Shown piece after piece: positions 47,733 through 57,925 of a DNA stretch of 64,000 bases. The stretch lies in assembly GCF_000278275.1 (NCBI RefSeq), contig NZ_JH725147.1, positions 1,228,849 through 1,292,848 on the forward strand. The letters are read 5' to 3'. Position numbers and translations under genes: made by a program. The stretch's first letter is position 1. Each line of letters opens with the position of its first letter. Source of the stretch: Bartonella tamiae Th239 (lineage in GTDB: Bacteria; Pseudomonadota; Alphaproteobacteria; Rhizobiales; Rhizobiaceae). The notes beneath the pieces were generated by a model, which saw only the letters and a list, made by a program, of their open reading frames with translations, was not told the origin of the DNA and searched no databases.

Positions 47733-50156
47733 ATGCAACATGATAATGAGAAGACAATAGGCGGGAATAATGGGCTTTATGCTGTCTTGCCGCTTCGTGA
47801 TATTGTTGTCTTTCCGCATATAATTGTACCACTTTTTGTTGGTCGTGAAAAATCCATACGTGCACTTGAAGAGGCAATGGTACAAGATAAGCAAATTTTA
47901 CTTGCTACTCAAAAAAATGCTTCAGATGATGATCCTAAAGCTCATGACATTTATGAGATTGGAACATTGGCAAATGTTTTACAATTGCTAAAATTGCCTG
48001 ATGGTACTGTGAAAGTATTGGTTGAGGGAGCGAAACGCGCCAAAATAACTGCCTTTACTGAGAATGAAAATTATCATCAAGCAAATATAGAAATACTTGA
48101 TGAACCAGAAGATGATGCTGTTGAAGTAGAAGCTTTGTCACGTGCTGTTGCATCTGGATTTGAAAATTATGTTAAATTAAATAAAAAAATTGCTCCAGAA
48201 ATTGCCGCTACAGTGAAGCAAATTGATGAACCGTCAAGGCTTGCTGATACAGTGGCCTATCATTTGTCGATCAAACTTTCTGAAAAGCAAGAAATATTAA
48301 GTTTGTTGTCTATTCGTGAGCGTTTTGAAAAAGCTCTTTCCTTCATGGAAGGTGAAATTTCTGTTTTGCAAGTGGAAAAACGCATTCGTTCGCGGGTTAA
48401 ACGGCAAATGGAAAAAACACAAAGAGAATATTATTTGAATGAGCAAATGAAAGCTATTCAAAAAGAACTTGGAGAAGGTGAAGATGGCAAGAATGAGCTT
48501 TCGGAGCTAGAAGAGCGCGTAAAAAAGACAAAGCTTTCAAAAGAGGCAACAGAAAAAGCCGAAGCGGAGTTGAAAAAACTTCGTAATATGCCTCCTATGT
48601 CTGCTGAAGCAACAGTTGTTCGTAATTACCTTGATTGGTTGTTGACCATACCATGGGGAAAGAAATCGAAAATCAAAAATGATCTTCATTATGCTGAAAC
48701 TGTTATGGATGATGATCATTTTGGACTCGATAAAGTTAAAGAACGTATTATTGAATATTTGGCAGTTCAAAGTCGTGCATCAAAAATCAAAGGTCCAATC
48801 ATTTGTCTTGTTGGTCCTCCCGGCGTAGGTAAAACGTCTCTTGCACGTTCAATTGCAAAAGCAACAGGTCGTGAATATGTTCGTATGTCACTTGGTGGTG
48901 TTCGTGATGAAGCTGAAATTCGGGGACATCGTCGGACATATATTGGATCGATGCCAGGTAAAATTATTCAATCTATGAAGAAAGCGAAAAAAAGTAATCC
49001 ACTTTTTCTTCTTGATGAGATTGACAAAATGGGACAAGATTTTAGAGGAGATCCAGCTTCTGCTTTGCTTGAAGTGTTGGATCCTGAACAAAATAATAGT
49101 TTTGTCGATCATTATCTTGAAGTTGGTTATGATTTGTCGGATGTCATGTTCGTGACGACTGCAAATACATTGAATATTCCAGGTCCTTTGATGGATCGTA
49201 TGGAAATTATTCGCATTGCTGGCTATACAGCTGATGAAAAAATGGAAATTGTAAAACGTCATTTATTGCCTAAAGCAGTGAAAGAGCATTCTCTGTCAAA
49301 AAGTGAATTTAGTGTCAGTGATGGTGCTATAATGTCAATCATTCAACATTATACACGTGAAGCTGGTGTGCGTAGTCTTGAGCGCGAATTGATGAAATTA
49401 GCGCGTAAAGCTGTAACGCATATTTTGAAAACAGGTGAAAAAACTGTTTCTGTCGATGAAAATAATATTGAAGATTTTCTTGGTGTGAAACGTTTCCGCT
49501 ATGGTGAAATTGAAGGTGAGGATCAGGTCGGGGTTGTTACTGGACTTGCTTGGACTGAAGTGGGTGGTGAACTCTTGACTATTGAAGGTGTCATGATGCC
49601 AGGAAAAGGTAAAATGACGGTAACAGGAAATCTGCGTGATGTCATGAAAGAGTCCATTTCAGCAGCAGCCTCTTATGTGCGTTCACGTGCGGTAGATTTT
49701 GGCATTGAGCCGCCTCTTTTTGAAAAGCGTGATATTCACGTGCACGTTCCCGAAGGTGCAACACCAAAAGATGGTCCTTCAGCAGGAACAGCAATGGTTA
49801 CGGCTATTGTTTCTGTTTTGACCGGTATACCCGTTCATAAAGACATTGCCATGACAGGTGAGATCACATTACGTGGTCGCGTCCTACCAATTGGTGGTTT
49901 GAAGGAAAAACTTTTGGCTGCATTGAGAGGAGGCATTAAAAAAGTGCTGATCCCTGAGGAAAATGCGAAGGATTTAGTTGATATTCCAGATAATGTGAAA
50001 AATAATTTGGAAATTGTGCCTGTGCGTTATGCAAGTGAAGTTTTAGAACATGCTTTGTTGAGCCATCCAGAAGCTATCGAATGGGTTGAACCGTCTTCTT
50101 CTGTGGCAACAACAAATGTTGGAGAAGATGAAAATTTGGGTTCAATAGCACATTGA
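47733..50156 (+). CDS. lon: ATP-dependent protease Lon
   Basis: AAA+ protease degrading misfolded and regulatory proteins. N-terminal LON domain (VLPLRDIVVFPHIIVPLFVGR), central coiled coil, Walker A GPPGVGKTSLA, Walker B PLFLLDEIDKM, and the C-terminal peptidase with PKDGPSAGTAMVTA (catalytic Ser) and the Lys in LRGRVLPIGGLKEKLLAA. 807 residues. The frame is open 17 codons upstream, but AGAAAGGAAATATA directly before the ATG at 47733 supports that start. A strong terminator follows. Confidence 0.98.
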   Translation: MQHDNEKTIGGNNGLYAVLPLRDIVVFPHIIVPLFVGREKSIRALEEAMVQDKQILLATQKNASDDDPKAHDIYEIGTLANVLQLLKLPDGTVKVLVEGAKRAKITAFTENENYHQANIEILDEPEDDAVEVEALSRAVASGFENYVKLNKKIAPEIAATVKQIDEPSRLADTVAYHLSIKLSEKQEILSLLSIRERFEKALSFMEGEISVLQVEKRIRSRVKRQMEKTQREYYLNEQMKAIQKELGEGEDGKNELSELEERVKKTKLSKEATEKAEAELKKLRNMPPMSAEATVVRNYLDWLLTIPWGKKSKIKNDLHYAETVMDDDHFGLDKVKERIIEYLAVQSRASKIKGPIICLVGPPGVGKTSLARSIAKATGREYVRMSLGGVRDEAEIRGHRRTYIGSMPGKIIQSMKKAKKSNPLFLLDEIDKMGQDFRGDPASALLEVLDPEQNNSFVDHYLEVGYDLSDVMFVTTANTLNIPGPLMDRMEIIRIAGYTADEKMEIVKRHLLPKAVKEHSLSKSEFSVSDGAIMSIIQHYTREAGVRSLERELMKLARKAVTHILKTGEKTVSVDENNIEDFLGVKRFRYGEIEGEDQVGVVTGLAWTEVGGELLTIEGVMMPGKGKMTVTGNLRDVMKESISAAASYVRSRAVDFGIEPPLFEKRDIHVHVPEGATPKDGPSAGTAMVTAIVSVLTGIPVHKDIAMTGEITLRGRVLPIGGLKEKLLAALRGGIKKVLIPEENAKDLVDIPDNVKNNLEIVPVRYASEVLEHALLSHPEAIEWVEPSSSVATTNVGEDENLGSIAH

Positions 50157-50185
50157 ATCACTTTCATAATTTAATTTAATCAGCT

Positions 50186-50214
50186 AAAAAAGGCGGCAAA
50201 AGCCGCCTTTTTTT
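50186..50214 (+). terminator. Rho-independent terminator after lon
   Basis: GGCGGC / GCCGCC stem with an AAAA loop, flanked by six A on the left and seven T on the right, 30 bases after the lon stop. One of the clearest terminators in the window; the A-run means it may act in both directions. Confidence 0.92.
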
Positions 50215-50391
50215 ATAAGGTTTGTTTTTTTATAGAAAAAAAAGGGCAATTTGTGGTGAATAACTCTGTTTTTCGCTAGAAAATCGACGTTTCCAAGCAT
50301 TTTAAGACTTCTGTTTGCCATAGTTTTCAATAAACTCACGCTCAACCGGTTAAGTTGTGTTGTCCGGTAACACAGAGAAAGGAAATATCCA

Positions 50392-50670
50392 ATGAATAAA
50401 AACGAATTGGTCGGCTCCGTAGCTGAAAAAGCTGGAATCTCTAAAACACAAGCTGCAGCTGCAGTTGACGCCTTTATTGCTTCTGTATCTGAGGCTTTGA
50501 AAAGCGGTGGAGATGTTCGTCTTCCTGGTTTTGGTTCTTTTGAAGTTTCACATCGTGCTGCAACAAAAGGTCGTAACCCTTCTACAGGTGCTGAAATTAA
50601 CATTCCAGCACGTAATGTACCAAAATTTTCAGCCGGTAAAGGTCTGAAAGAAGCTGTAAACAATAAATAA
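50392..50670 (+). CDS. hupB: HU-family DNA-binding protein
   Basis: A 92-residue nucleoid protein that bends DNA non-specifically. It begins MNKNELVGSVAEKAGISKTQA, has the FGSFEVSHRAATKGRNPSTG beta-arm signature with RNPSTG, and ends KFSAGKGLKEAVN. AGAGAAAGGAAATATCC upstream is a strong ribosome-binding site, fitting high expression. It is the last gene of the Clp/Lon block. Confidence 0.97.
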   Translation: MNKNELVGSVAEKAGISKTQAAAAVDAFIASVSEALKSGGDVRLPGFGSFEVSHRAATKGRNPSTGAEINIPARNVPKFSAGKGLKEAVNNK

Positions 50671-50676
50671 TAACTT

Positions 50677-50708
50677 ATGAAAGTCTGGTTATATAACCAG
50701 ACTTTCAT
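50677..50708 (+). terminator. Rho-independent terminator after hupB (32-base palindrome)
   Basis: A perfect palindrome of 32 bases (half-site ATGAAAGTCTGGTTAT) starts 6 bases after the hupB stop and is followed by TTAAATTTT. As RNA it folds into a long hairpin with a tight loop. It is well placed to terminate hupB, although the T-run is interrupted. Confidence 0.75.
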
Positions 50709-50874
50709 TTAAATTTTATTGATTTTCTTTTTAAAAATATGTGCTTTTAAAATGAATATGTTTTTTAAAAGTCTCTATATCAAGTTTTGCACATTACATG
50801 TACTTCTTGTTTCATCATTATCTTTGAAGATGAAACAATATATATTTAAAATATTTTAATAAACAATATTGGCT

Positions 50875-51549
50875 TTAATTCAAACATTCTGTAATTAAGT
50901 TTACAGTTAACTCATCAAAATGACTGATAACTTTGGTCGGGTGAAATGTTTGCACAGGTTGATCTGTATAACCAAAATCAACCGCTATAACAGGTATATC
51001 TGCACCTTGAGCTGCCAAAATATCTGCACGGCTATCTCCAATCATAATTGCGCTGTTTAAGTCACCTTGTGCGAATTCAATTGTTTTAAGAATGTGTCGT
51101 GGATCAGGTTTTCGAAAAGAAAAGCTGTCACCTCCCGTAATGATGGAAAAGCGACCTATTTGTTCCATGCCATTGAGAAGATGACGCGCTAGTTTTTCAT
51201 GTTTATTTGTACAGACAGCTAGCTCAAAGCCCGCGTCTTTTAAACGATCAAGGCATGCATCAACACCATCGAAAAACTTAGTTTTTCCTGGCATCGTGTT
51301 CTCATAATGTTGTAGAAAATTCTGCAAAAGCTTATCTATGCGATCTTCAGTGATCGCAATGTTTTGAAAGGTGAGGGCGCGTTCTATCATAATGCGTCCG
51401 CCCATACCGACAAGACGCCTTATATCTTGAGGATCATATTGTGTTAAACCTTCCTTTTGTAGACAAAAATTTAAACTGTCGAGAAGATCTGGCGCTGAAT
51501 CAACGAGTGTCCCGTCAAGATCGAAGACAATAATAGGGGAAAGGTTCAT
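50875..51549 (-). CDS. gph: HAD-family phosphatase, phosphoglycolate phosphatase-like
   Basis: A haloacid-dehalogenase hydrolase of 224 residues. Motif [16 protein letters not shown], motif II CTNKHEK (Thr), Lys in RKPDP, and motif [14 protein letters not shown] with two Asp. The sequence fits Gph, which removes 2-phosphoglycolate, but other HAD phosphatases are similar. The ATG at 51549 overlaps the trmFO stop (ATGA), so they are coupled; the open frame extends 11 codons further into trmFO. Confidence 0.85.
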   Translation of the reverse strand: MNLSPIIVFDLDGTLVDSAPDLLDSLNFCLQKEGLTQYDPQDIRRLVGMGGRIMIERALTFQNIAITEDRIDKLLQNFLQHYENTMPGKTKFFDGVDACLDRLKDAGFELAVCTNKHEKLARHLLNGMEQIGRFSIITGGDSFSFRKPDPRHILKTIEFAQGDLNSAIMIGDSRADILAAQGADIPVIAVDFGYTDQPVQTFHPTKVISHFDELTVNLITECLN

Positions 51550-52949
51550 TTTATATTCCCGTCGCTTAACCATTGGTGACAATCATTTAAAGCGCGTTCT
51601 GCAAGAGCTTTCTTTTTGGCTATTGTTTTTTCTTTTCCACGGAGTCGTTGACCTGGAATTTTTTTTATTTCAACAGGCGGGAAAAGACCAAAATTAATGT
51701 TCATGGGTTGAAAAGATCGTTTTCCTGTTTCTTCAGCGCTCAGATGCCCGCCTGTAATATAATTTAAAAGGGCGCCAAACGCGGTTGTTTGAGGAGGTAA
51801 TCGTGTGTCTATATTTTTATATTGATCTGCAGTAAAACGCCCAGCAAGAAGTCCGATAGCAGCGGATTCAACATATCCTTCACATCCGGTAATTTGGCCT
51901 GCAAAACGAAAACGAGGTATATTTTTTAATTGTAATGTTTCATTTAATAATTGGGGAGAATTCAAATAAGTGTTTCTATGCAACCCACCTAGTCGTGCAA
52001 ATTCAGCATTTTCTAATCCAGGGATTGTTCTAAAAACGTTTACTTGTTCACTATATTTTAATTTTGTTTGAAAACCGACCATATTATAAAGTGTGCCAAG
52101 TGCATTATCCTGACGCAATTGTACGACCGCATAAGGTTTCACATCGCGGTTATGCGAATTTGTTAAGCCCATTGGCTTCATCGGGCCATGCCGCAATGTT
52201 TCCATGCCGCGTTCTGCCATCACCTCAATAGGAAGACAACCGTCGAAATAAGGTGTTTTTTCAAACTCTTTAAACTCAGTCTTATCGCCATCGATTAAAG
52301 CTTGAACAAAACGATCATATTGATCTTTATCAAGTGGACAATTTATATAGTCTTTACCTGTGCCACCAGGCCCAATTTTGTCATAACGAGATTGAAACCA
52401 ACATATATCCATATTAATACTATCTGTATGAATGATGGGGGCAATCGCATCAAAAAAAGCCAATGAATCGCGTCCGCTAATTGTTGTAATTGCTTGCGCT
52501 AATGTGGGTGATGTTAAGGGGCCAGTTGCGATAATGATCTGTCCCCAATCTTCAGGTGGTAGATCAAAAATTTCATCTCTTTTTATTGTTATGAGAGGAT
52601 GGTTTTCAAGCGCTTGCGTTACCGCATGTGCGAATCCATCACGATCAACGGCAAGAGCGCCGCCAGCAGGAACTTGATGAGCATCAGCTGAGGCCATAAT
52701 AATTGAATTTGCAAGACGCATTTCAGCATGCAAAACACCAACCGCATTGCTTGAAGCATCATCAGACCGAAACGAGTTGGAGCAAACAAGCTCACCAAGA
52801 TATTGGGTTTTGTGCGCATCAGTTGCGGTCATTGGGCGCATTTCATGCACAATAACGGGTATATGGGCTTGTGCCAATTGCCATGCAGCTTCACTGCCTG
52901 CAAGTCCTCCGCCAATTATATGGATGGGATGTGAAGTAAGTGATGTCAT
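51546..52949 (-). CDS. trmFO: Methylenetetrahydrofolate--tRNA-(uracil-5-)-methyltransferase TrmFO
   Basis: A folate- and FAD-dependent enzyme that makes T54 in tRNA. The dinucleotide-binding motif [18 protein letters not shown] is at the N-terminus; further signatures are [26 protein letters not shown] (in part), [14 protein letters not shown], and [20 protein letters not shown]. 467 residues, complete. Both tRNAs in this window carry the GTTCGAGTC-type T arm with U54 that TrmFO acts on. Confidence 0.95.
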   Translation of the reverse strand: MTSLTSHPIHIIGGGLAGSEAAWQLAQAHIPVIVHEMRPMTATDAHKTQYLGELVCSNSFRSDDASSNAVGVLHAEMRLANSIIMASADAHQVPAGGALAVDRDGFAHAVTQALENHPLITIKRDEIFDLPPEDWGQIIIATGPLTSPTLAQAITTISGRDSLAFFDAIAPIIHTDSINMDICWFQSRYDKIGPGGTGKDYINCPLDKDQYDRFVQALIDGDKTEFKEFEKTPYFDGCLPIEVMAERGMETLRHGPMKPMGLTNSHNRDVKPYAVVQLRQDNALGTLYNMVGFQTKLKYSEQVNVFRTIPGLENAEFARLGGLHRNTYLNSPQLLNETLQLKNIPRFRFAGQITGCEGYVESAAIGLLAGRFTADQYKNIDTRLPPQTTAFGALLNYITGGHLSAEETGKRSFQPMNINFGLFPPVEIKKIPGQRLRGKEKTIAKKKALAERALNDCHQWLSDGNIK

Positions 52950-53457
52950 TTTTTATCTTTATGCTTAATTATAGTGGAATAAACAGACCTTCACCTTACG
53001 GTGAAAATTTGGTTTAGACAAACTGTTGATAAAAAGGTTTGATTCGTTAAAAAAGAACAATTTATCACAATTGTATGTGATGGCGTTAAGCATATCAATT
53101 TGTTTTACGTTCTCTATGATTGGTTTAATTAAAAAAATTGCAAAGAACAAGGCGAATGACAATACAAAAAAAGAATCACTTATTCTTTAAAAATGGCATT
53201 GGACGAGCTATACATTTTTATATTTTTATTTTGCTTTGACGATTTATAAGCAAAAAATAGGCTTTTTAAATTTTAACTTATCTTTAAAATCTTCACTGTA
53301 GTTTAAAAAAAGCATATATTAAGGGTGTTTTTGTGCCAAAAGAAAAAAATTATACAAATCGTATATTGAAATGTTTTTTTCCTTTGATTGATGGAAATTG
53401 AATGGTATAGAAACGCCGCTTGTATAGGTTTGCTCTTACACTTTATAAAAGTTTTAG
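52950..53457. other. Non-coding region upstream of trmFO and tRNA-Leu, with small inverted repeats
   Basis: About 508 bases without a credible gene. It holds a hairpin TTCACC-TTAC-GGTGAA at 52990-53005, and an inverted repeat AAAGAAT-CACTT-ATTCTTT at 53170-53188 that could be an operator-like site or chance in AT-rich DNA. The promoters for trmFO (leftward) and tRNA-Leu (rightward) must be here. A candidate tRNA promoter is listed separately. Confidence 0.5.
53420..53449 (+). promoter_or_regulatory. Candidate promoter of tRNA-Leu(UAG)
   Basis: TTGTAT (53420-53425) and TATAAA (53444-53449) are separated by 18 bases, and the -10-like element ends 8 bases before the tRNA. This matches a housekeeping promoter in spacing. 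The evidence is consensus similarity and position only. Confidence 0.35.
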
Positions 53458-53540
53458 GCGGATGTGGCGAAATTGGTAGACGCACCAGATTTAGGTTCTG
53501 GCGGGAGACCGTGGGGGTTCGAGTCCCTCCATCCGCACCA
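53458..53540 (+). tRNA. tRNA-Leu (anticodon UAG)
   Basis: The acceptor stem GCGGATG pairs with CATCCGC; the anticodon stem-loop CCAGA-TTTAGGT-TCTGG carries anticodon TAG; a long variable arm (class II) and T arm GGGGGTTCGAGTCCCTC follow, with CCA encoded in the DNA at 53538-53540. It reads CUA and, with wobble, other CUN codons. It lies upstream of tig, with about 156 bases between. Confidence 0.96.
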
Positions 53541-53696
53541 CAGCAAAAGTATTCTATGCAATGTGTTTTTTGCGGGATTTTGCATTGAGCGAAGTTCCGC
53601 TTCATCTGTATGTGCATTAGGTTATAATGCATTAAATACAGGGATTGTTATTCGGTAAAGTACGTCCTTTGCCCCAAAGAAAATGAAGGTTGTTCG

Positions 53697-55139
53697 ATGC
53701 AGGTTACAGAGACGCTGAATGAAGGTTTGAAGCGCGAAATTAAAGTCGTTGTTCCAGCAAAGGATCTGGAAGCCAAATTGGTTGAACGTCTTGATGATGC
53801 GAAAGATAAAGTCAAACTGAATGGTTTTCGTCCAGGTAAAGTTCCTGCAGGCCATTTGCGTAAAATGTATGGTAAGTCTTTCATGGCTGAAATTATTAAT
53901 GAAATCATTAATGATTCGCCTCGTTCCGTTTTGGCTGAACGTAATGAGCGTTCAGCCACTCAACCGCAAATTGATATGAGCGAAGATGAAGCATTAGCTG
54001 AGCAGGTGCTTGGTGGTAAAGCTGATTTTGAATTTACTTTAAAATATGAAGTTCTTCCTAAATTTGATATTAAAGATGTATCTGGAATTTCTGTGACACG
54101 TGAAGTTGTTGATGTAGAAGAATCGGAAATTGATCAGCAAATTGAACGTATTCTTGAATCAAGTCGTAGCTATTCAACAAAACAGGGAAAAGCTGATAAT
54201 GGTGATCGCGTAACGATTGATTATCTTGGAAAAGTTGATGGAATCGCATTTGATGGTGGTGCGGCAAATGATGCACAATTGGTTCTAGGTTCTAATCAGT
54301 TTATTCCAGGTTTTGAAGAGCAGTTGGTCGGTGTCGAAGCAGGCGATAAAACAACTATCAATGTCAAATTTCCTGATAATTACGGGGCTGAACATTTGGC
54401 AGGAAAAGATGCGACCTTCGATATTGAGGTGAAAGATGTAGCGAAAGCTGATGCTATAACAATCGATGATGAGGCTGCAAAAAAGCTTGGACTTGAATCG
54501 CTTGAAAAATTGCGTGAAGTTGTTCGTCAACAAGTCGAAAGCCAGTATGGTTCATTGACGCGTCAAAAAGTAAAACGTCAAATCTTAGATGCTTTGGATG
54601 GTGACTATACTTTTGAAACACCTGAAAGATTGGTTGACGTTGAATTTAATAATATTTGGGCGCAAATTGGTAGTGAGCTTGAACAGGCAGGACGCACTTT
54701 TGAAGATGAAGATACAACAGAAGAAGAAGCGCGTGATGAATATCGTAAACTTGCTGAACGCCGCGTACGTTTAGGGCTTGTGCTTTCACAAATTGGTGAA
54801 AAAGCAGGTATTGAAGTGACAGAAGATGAATTGCAACGTGCAGTTTTTGATCAAGTGCGCCAATATCCAGGTCAGGAAAAAGAAATTATGGAATTTTTCC
54901 GTAAAACGCCAGATGCGGTCGCTAATTTACGTGCACCTATTTTTGAAGAAAAGGTCGTTGATCATTTGCTTGGCCAAGTAAATGTTACTGATAAAAAAGT
55001 AACGGCTGAAGAGTTGGCAAAAGAAAGCGAAGAGGATAGTTCTTCCTTAAAATCAAGCTCTAAAAAGAAAAAAACGGCAAGCAAATCTTCAACTAAAAAA
55101 AAGACGATTGAAAAATCAGACAGTGAAGAAAAATCATAA
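53697..55139 (+). CDS. tig: Trigger factor
   Basis: Ribosome-bound chaperone and peptidyl-prolyl isomerase that meets nascent chains. The N-terminal ribosome-binding domain contains [19 protein letters not shown]; the FKBP-type domain is at residues about 160-245 ([24 protein letters not shown]); the C-terminal chaperone domain follows. The last 45 residues are a Ser/Lys-rich tail ([16 protein letters not shown]), a common alphaproteobacterial addition. AAGG is placed 8 bases before the ATG. A strong terminator ends the gene. Confidence 0.96.
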   Translation: MQVTETLNEGLKREIKVVVPAKDLEAKLVERLDDAKDKVKLNGFRPGKVPAGHLRKMYGKSFMAEIINEIINDSPRSVLAERNERSATQPQIDMSEDEALAEQVLGGKADFEFTLKYEVLPKFDIKDVSGISVTREVVDVEESEIDQQIERILESSRSYSTKQGKADNGDRVTIDYLGKVDGIAFDGGAANDAQLVLGSNQFIPGFEEQLVGVEAGDKTTINVKFPDNYGAEHLAGKDATFDIEVKDVAKADAITIDDEAAKKLGLESLEKLREVVRQQVESQYGSLTRQKVKRQILDALDGDYTFETPERLVDVEFNNIWAQIGSELEQAGRTFEDEDTTEEEARDEYRKLAERRVRLGLVLSQIGEKAGIEVTEDELQRAVFDQVRQYPGQEKEIMEFFRKTPDAVANLRAPIFEEKVVDHLLGQVNVTDKKVTAEELAKESEEDSSSLKSSSKKKKTASKSSTKKKTIEKSDSEEKS

Positions 55140-55190
55140 TAAGTACACTAAAATTTAATGCTTTTATGTTTACATTTAAATTGTTTCTTA

Positions 55191-55220
55191 AAAAAAGCCC
55201 GGTTTTTTCCGGGCTTTTTT
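55191..55220 (+). terminator. Rho-independent terminator after tig
   Basis: Stem AAAAAAGCCCGG / CCGGGCTTTTTT with a six-T loop, followed by GTTTGTTTTTT. It lies 51 bases after the tig stop. Strong GC core plus T-run, so a confident intrinsic terminator. Confidence 0.92.
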
Positions 55221-55303
55221 GTTTGTTTTTTCACTCTTTGCTTGCACTTGTCTTTTGTTTAGATTAGCCAAGAGTCAACGTTAATAGTGATAATGGATGA
55301 GCA

Positions 55304-56803
55304 ATGACGATCATCGATAACCGTATAGCTGAATCGAAACGTTTTATACCGGGGGCAACAGGCGACTGGGAAGTCATTATTGGTTTAGAGGTGCATGCAC
55401 AAGTAACATCTCAGTCGAAATTATTTTCGGGTGCATCAACACAATTTGGAGCAGAACCGAATAATAATGTCTCTCTCATTGATGCAGCAATGCCAGGCAT
55501 GTTACCCGTTATCAATATGGAATGTGTTAGACAAGCTGTTAAAACAGGTCTCGGATTAAATGCGCAAATAAATTTAACATCGGTTTTTGATCGTAAAAAT
55601 TATTTTTATCCAGATCTACCGCAGGGATATCAAATATCCCAATTTAAATATCCAATCGTTGGTGAAGGTAAGATTACCATTTCCGTTGGCCCAGATAAAA
55701 AAGGTCAGTTTGAAGATGTAGAGATAGGGATTGAGCGTTTGCATCTTGAGCAAGATGCTGGAAAATCAATGCACGATCAACATCCATCAATGTCATTTGT
55801 TGATCTTAATCGATCAGGTGTGGCGCTTATGGAAATTGTGTCTAAACCCGATCTTCGATCTTCAGATGAAGCAAAAGCTTATCTTAATAAACTTAGAACA
55901 ATTATGCGCTATTTGGGAACATGCGACGGCAATATGGATGAAGGCTCCATGCGTGCAGATGTTAATGTTTCTGTGCGTCGTCCTGGGGAGACCTTTGGAA
56001 CACGCTGCGAAATAAAAAATGTCAATTCTATTCGTTTCGTTGGTCAAGCAATTGAGTATGAGGCACGTCGTCAGATCGCCGTTTTAGAAGATGGTGGACA
56101 GATTGATCAAGAAACGCGTTTGTTTGATGCGGCAAAAGGTGAAACGCGATCGATGCGTTCTAAAGAAGAAGCACATGATTATCGTTATTTTCCAGATCCA
56201 GATTTATTGCCTTTAGAGTTTGACCAAGCTTTTGTTGATACTTTGATTGCAGATCTACCAGAATTGCCTGATCAAATTAAAAATCGCTTCATTAAGGATA
56301 TGGGCCTTACAACTTATGACGCGTCTATCCTCATTACAGAAAAAGCTATCGCTGATTATTTTGAAAAGGTTGCCCATAATCGAGATGGAAAGCTTGCATC
56401 GAATTGGGTGATCAATGATCTTTTAGGAGCGTTAAATAAAGCAGGTTTAGATATTCGCCAATCACCAATATCTGCAGATCAACTTGGCAGCATTATTGAT
56501 CTTATTAAAGAGGGAACTATTTCAGGTAAGATCGCTAAAGATTTATTTGAGATTGTCTGGAATGAAGGAGGCGATCCTGCAAAACTGGTTGAAGAACGCG
56601 GAATGAAACAGGTGACGGATACTGCAGCAATAGAAAGAGCTGTCGATGAAGTTATTCAGTTAAACCCTGATAAGGTGACTTTGGCAAAGGAAAAACCATC
56701 TTTAGCAGGATGGTTTGTTGGGCAAGTCATGAAAACAACTGGCGGAAAAGCAAATCCGCAAACAGTAAATGAACTGGTAAAATCGAAACTTGGGATTGAA
56801 TAA
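55304..56803 (+). CDS. gatB: Aspartyl/glutamyl-tRNA amidotransferase subunit B
   Basis: The catalytic transamidation subunit of GatCAB, which converts Glu-tRNA-Gln (and Asp-tRNA-Asn) to the amide form. [22 protein letters not shown], the [19 protein letters not shown] segment, and [19 protein letters not shown] are diagnostic; the C-terminal YqeY-like tail ends [19 protein letters not shown]. 499 residues, complete. gatA and gatC are not in this window. The GNAT gene follows by 3 bases. Confidence 0.97.
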   Translation: MTIIDNRIAESKRFIPGATGDWEVIIGLEVHAQVTSQSKLFSGASTQFGAEPNNNVSLIDAAMPGMLPVINMECVRQAVKTGLGLNAQINLTSVFDRKNYFYPDLPQGYQISQFKYPIVGEGKITISVGPDKKGQFEDVEIGIERLHLEQDAGKSMHDQHPSMSFVDLNRSGVALMEIVSKPDLRSSDEAKAYLNKLRTIMRYLGTCDGNMDEGSMRADVNVSVRRPGETFGTRCEIKNVNSIRFVGQAIEYEARRQIAVLEDGGQIDQETRLFDAAKGETRSMRSKEEAHDYRYFPDPDLLPLEFDQAFVDTLIADLPELPDQIKNRFIKDMGLTTYDASILITEKAIADYFEKVAHNRDGKLASNWVINDLLGALNKAGLDIRQSPISADQLGSIIDLIKEGTISGKIAKDLFEIVWNEGGDPAKLVEERGMKQVTDTAAIERAVDEVIQLNPDKVTLAKEKPSLAGWFVGQVMKTTGGKANPQTVNELVKSKLGIE

Positions 56804-56806
56804 ACG

Positions 56807-57295
56807 ATGTGGATACGCACGGCATCTAAAGACGATATTGATGCAATTTGTAATCTAATACGCGAAACTTTACACGCTTCATATGATGCTCTTATTGGAA
56901 AAGATATGGTTGAACAAAGATTGCGTGAAAATTATACAACTGAACTTATAAACAAATGTCTTACGCGTCCATTTTGTGAATATGTCGTTGCAGATGATGG
57001 TGAGGAAATCCATGGTGTAGCTTATGCTGTGCAAGGTGCAATTAAGGGGGATTCAGATATTGCAATGCTATTTCAGCTTTGTGTAAAACCTGAAAGTCAA
57101 AAACAAGGTCTTGGACAGCGTTTATTAATAGAGATCGAAGAAGCATTTCCATCAGCACGAAAATTACGTGTTCATCTCCATCAAAATAATAATAATGCAA
57201 AAGATTTTTTTATCGCACAAGGATATAAAGAGCTTAACAAACTCGCTCAAAACAAACCTGAAAATGATCTCGTTATGGAAAAGACTTTGTTTTGA
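56807..57295 (+). CDS. GNAT-family N-acetyltransferase
   Basis: An acetyl-CoA-dependent acetyltransferase of 162 residues. The acetyl-CoA loop is visible as LCVKPESQKQGLGQRLL (Q-x-x-G-x-G/A form), with preceding beta strands and a C-terminal ARKLRVHLHQNNNNAKDFFIAQGYK typical of GNAT. The substrate is unknown. It is 3 bases from gatB, so co-transcription is likely; the same neighbour order occurs in other Hyphomicrobiales as far as I recall. Confidence 0.85.
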   Translation: MWIRTASKDDIDAICNLIRETLHASYDALIGKDMVEQRLRENYTTELINKCLTRPFCEYVVADDGEEIHGVAYAVQGAIKGDSDIAMLFQLCVKPESQKQGLGQRLLIEIEEAFPSARKLRVHLHQNNNNAKDFFIAQGYKELNKLAQNKPENDLVMEKTLF

Positions 57296-57377
57296 TGAAT
57301 ATAAGAAGTGTTTTTATAATAAGATTTATTGCTTGCCTTTGCCTTTTGGTAACGGCATAACTAAAAAGCATTTATCA

Positions 57378-57397
57378 CTTAGTTCTTATGAACTAAG
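57378..57397 (+). repeat. Hairpin just upstream of the NDUFA12 gene
   Basis: CTTAGTTC-TTAT-GAACTAAG, an 8-bp perfect stem with a TTAT loop, ending 2 bases before the AGAGGAG ribosome-binding site of the NDUFA12-like gene and 15 bases before its ATG. It has no following T-run, so it is not a typical terminator; it may be a structured leader. Confidence 0.55.
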
Positions 57398-57412
57398 AAG
57401 AGGAGCAAAAAA

Positions 57413-57808
57413 ATGGCTGGCTTTTTCAAGCAAACATTTACCTGGTGGAATGGTAACACGATAAACACAAGGTTTTTTACGTGGCGCAAGGGAAAACGCG
57501 TGGGTGAAGACCAATTTGGCAATATTTATTATGAGGGTAAACTTCATAAAGATGGATATCCTCGCCGTTGGGTTATTTATAAAAATTATTCTGAAGCATC
57601 GATGATTCCACCGGGTTGGCATGGATGGATTCACCATAGAACGGATACACCACCACCTGAAGACTTTTATGCAAAACGTGAATGGGAAAAACCACATCTT
57701 CCAAATTTAACAGGAACTGATGAAGCGTATAAGCCTAAAGGGGCAATCGCTAATCATGGTGAAAGACCTCGTGTTAGTGGCGATTATGACGCTTGGACAC
57801 CTGAATAA
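57413..57808 (+). CDS. NDUFA12-like complex I accessory subunit
   Basis: The bacterial homologue of mitochondrial complex I subunit NDUFA12 (B17.2), found in alphaproteobacteria. The 131 residues contain TRFFTWRKGKRVGEDQFGNIYYEG (in part), YPRRWVIYKNYSEASMIPPGWHGWIHH (in part) and TPPPEDFY; these Trp/Tyr-rich motifs are diagnostic. It is a soluble peripheral subunit. AGAGGAG is a strong ribosome-binding site. With the two NDUFAF homologues near 15.7-16.9 kb it indicates an intact proton-pumping NADH dehydrogenase, whose nuo genes lie elsewhere. Confidence 0.95.
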   Translation: MAGFFKQTFTWWNGNTINTRFFTWRKGKRVGEDQFGNIYYEGKLHKDGYPRRWVIYKNYSEASMIPPGWHGWIHHRTDTPPPEDFYAKREWEKPHLPNLTGTDEAYKPKGAIANHGERPRVSGDYDAWTPE

Positions 57809-57925
57809 TAATAAGTTAATGCCAACTATAAAATGATGATGAGTGAGATCTCTATCTTGCCACATTTCATCTTTAGGTTTTTTTTGTTTAACGCACTCTA
57901 TTACTTTATAAAGTTCAAAATCAGT

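Noticed and set aside
50184-50708. Minus-strand open frame of 174 codons over hupB
   Set aside because: It spans the hupB coding region and two terminators; the HU gene on the other strand is unambiguous.
53303-53658. Open frames on both strands over the tRNA-Leu(UAG) gene
   Set aside because: They read through a well-formed tRNA with encoded CCA and have no protein-family features.
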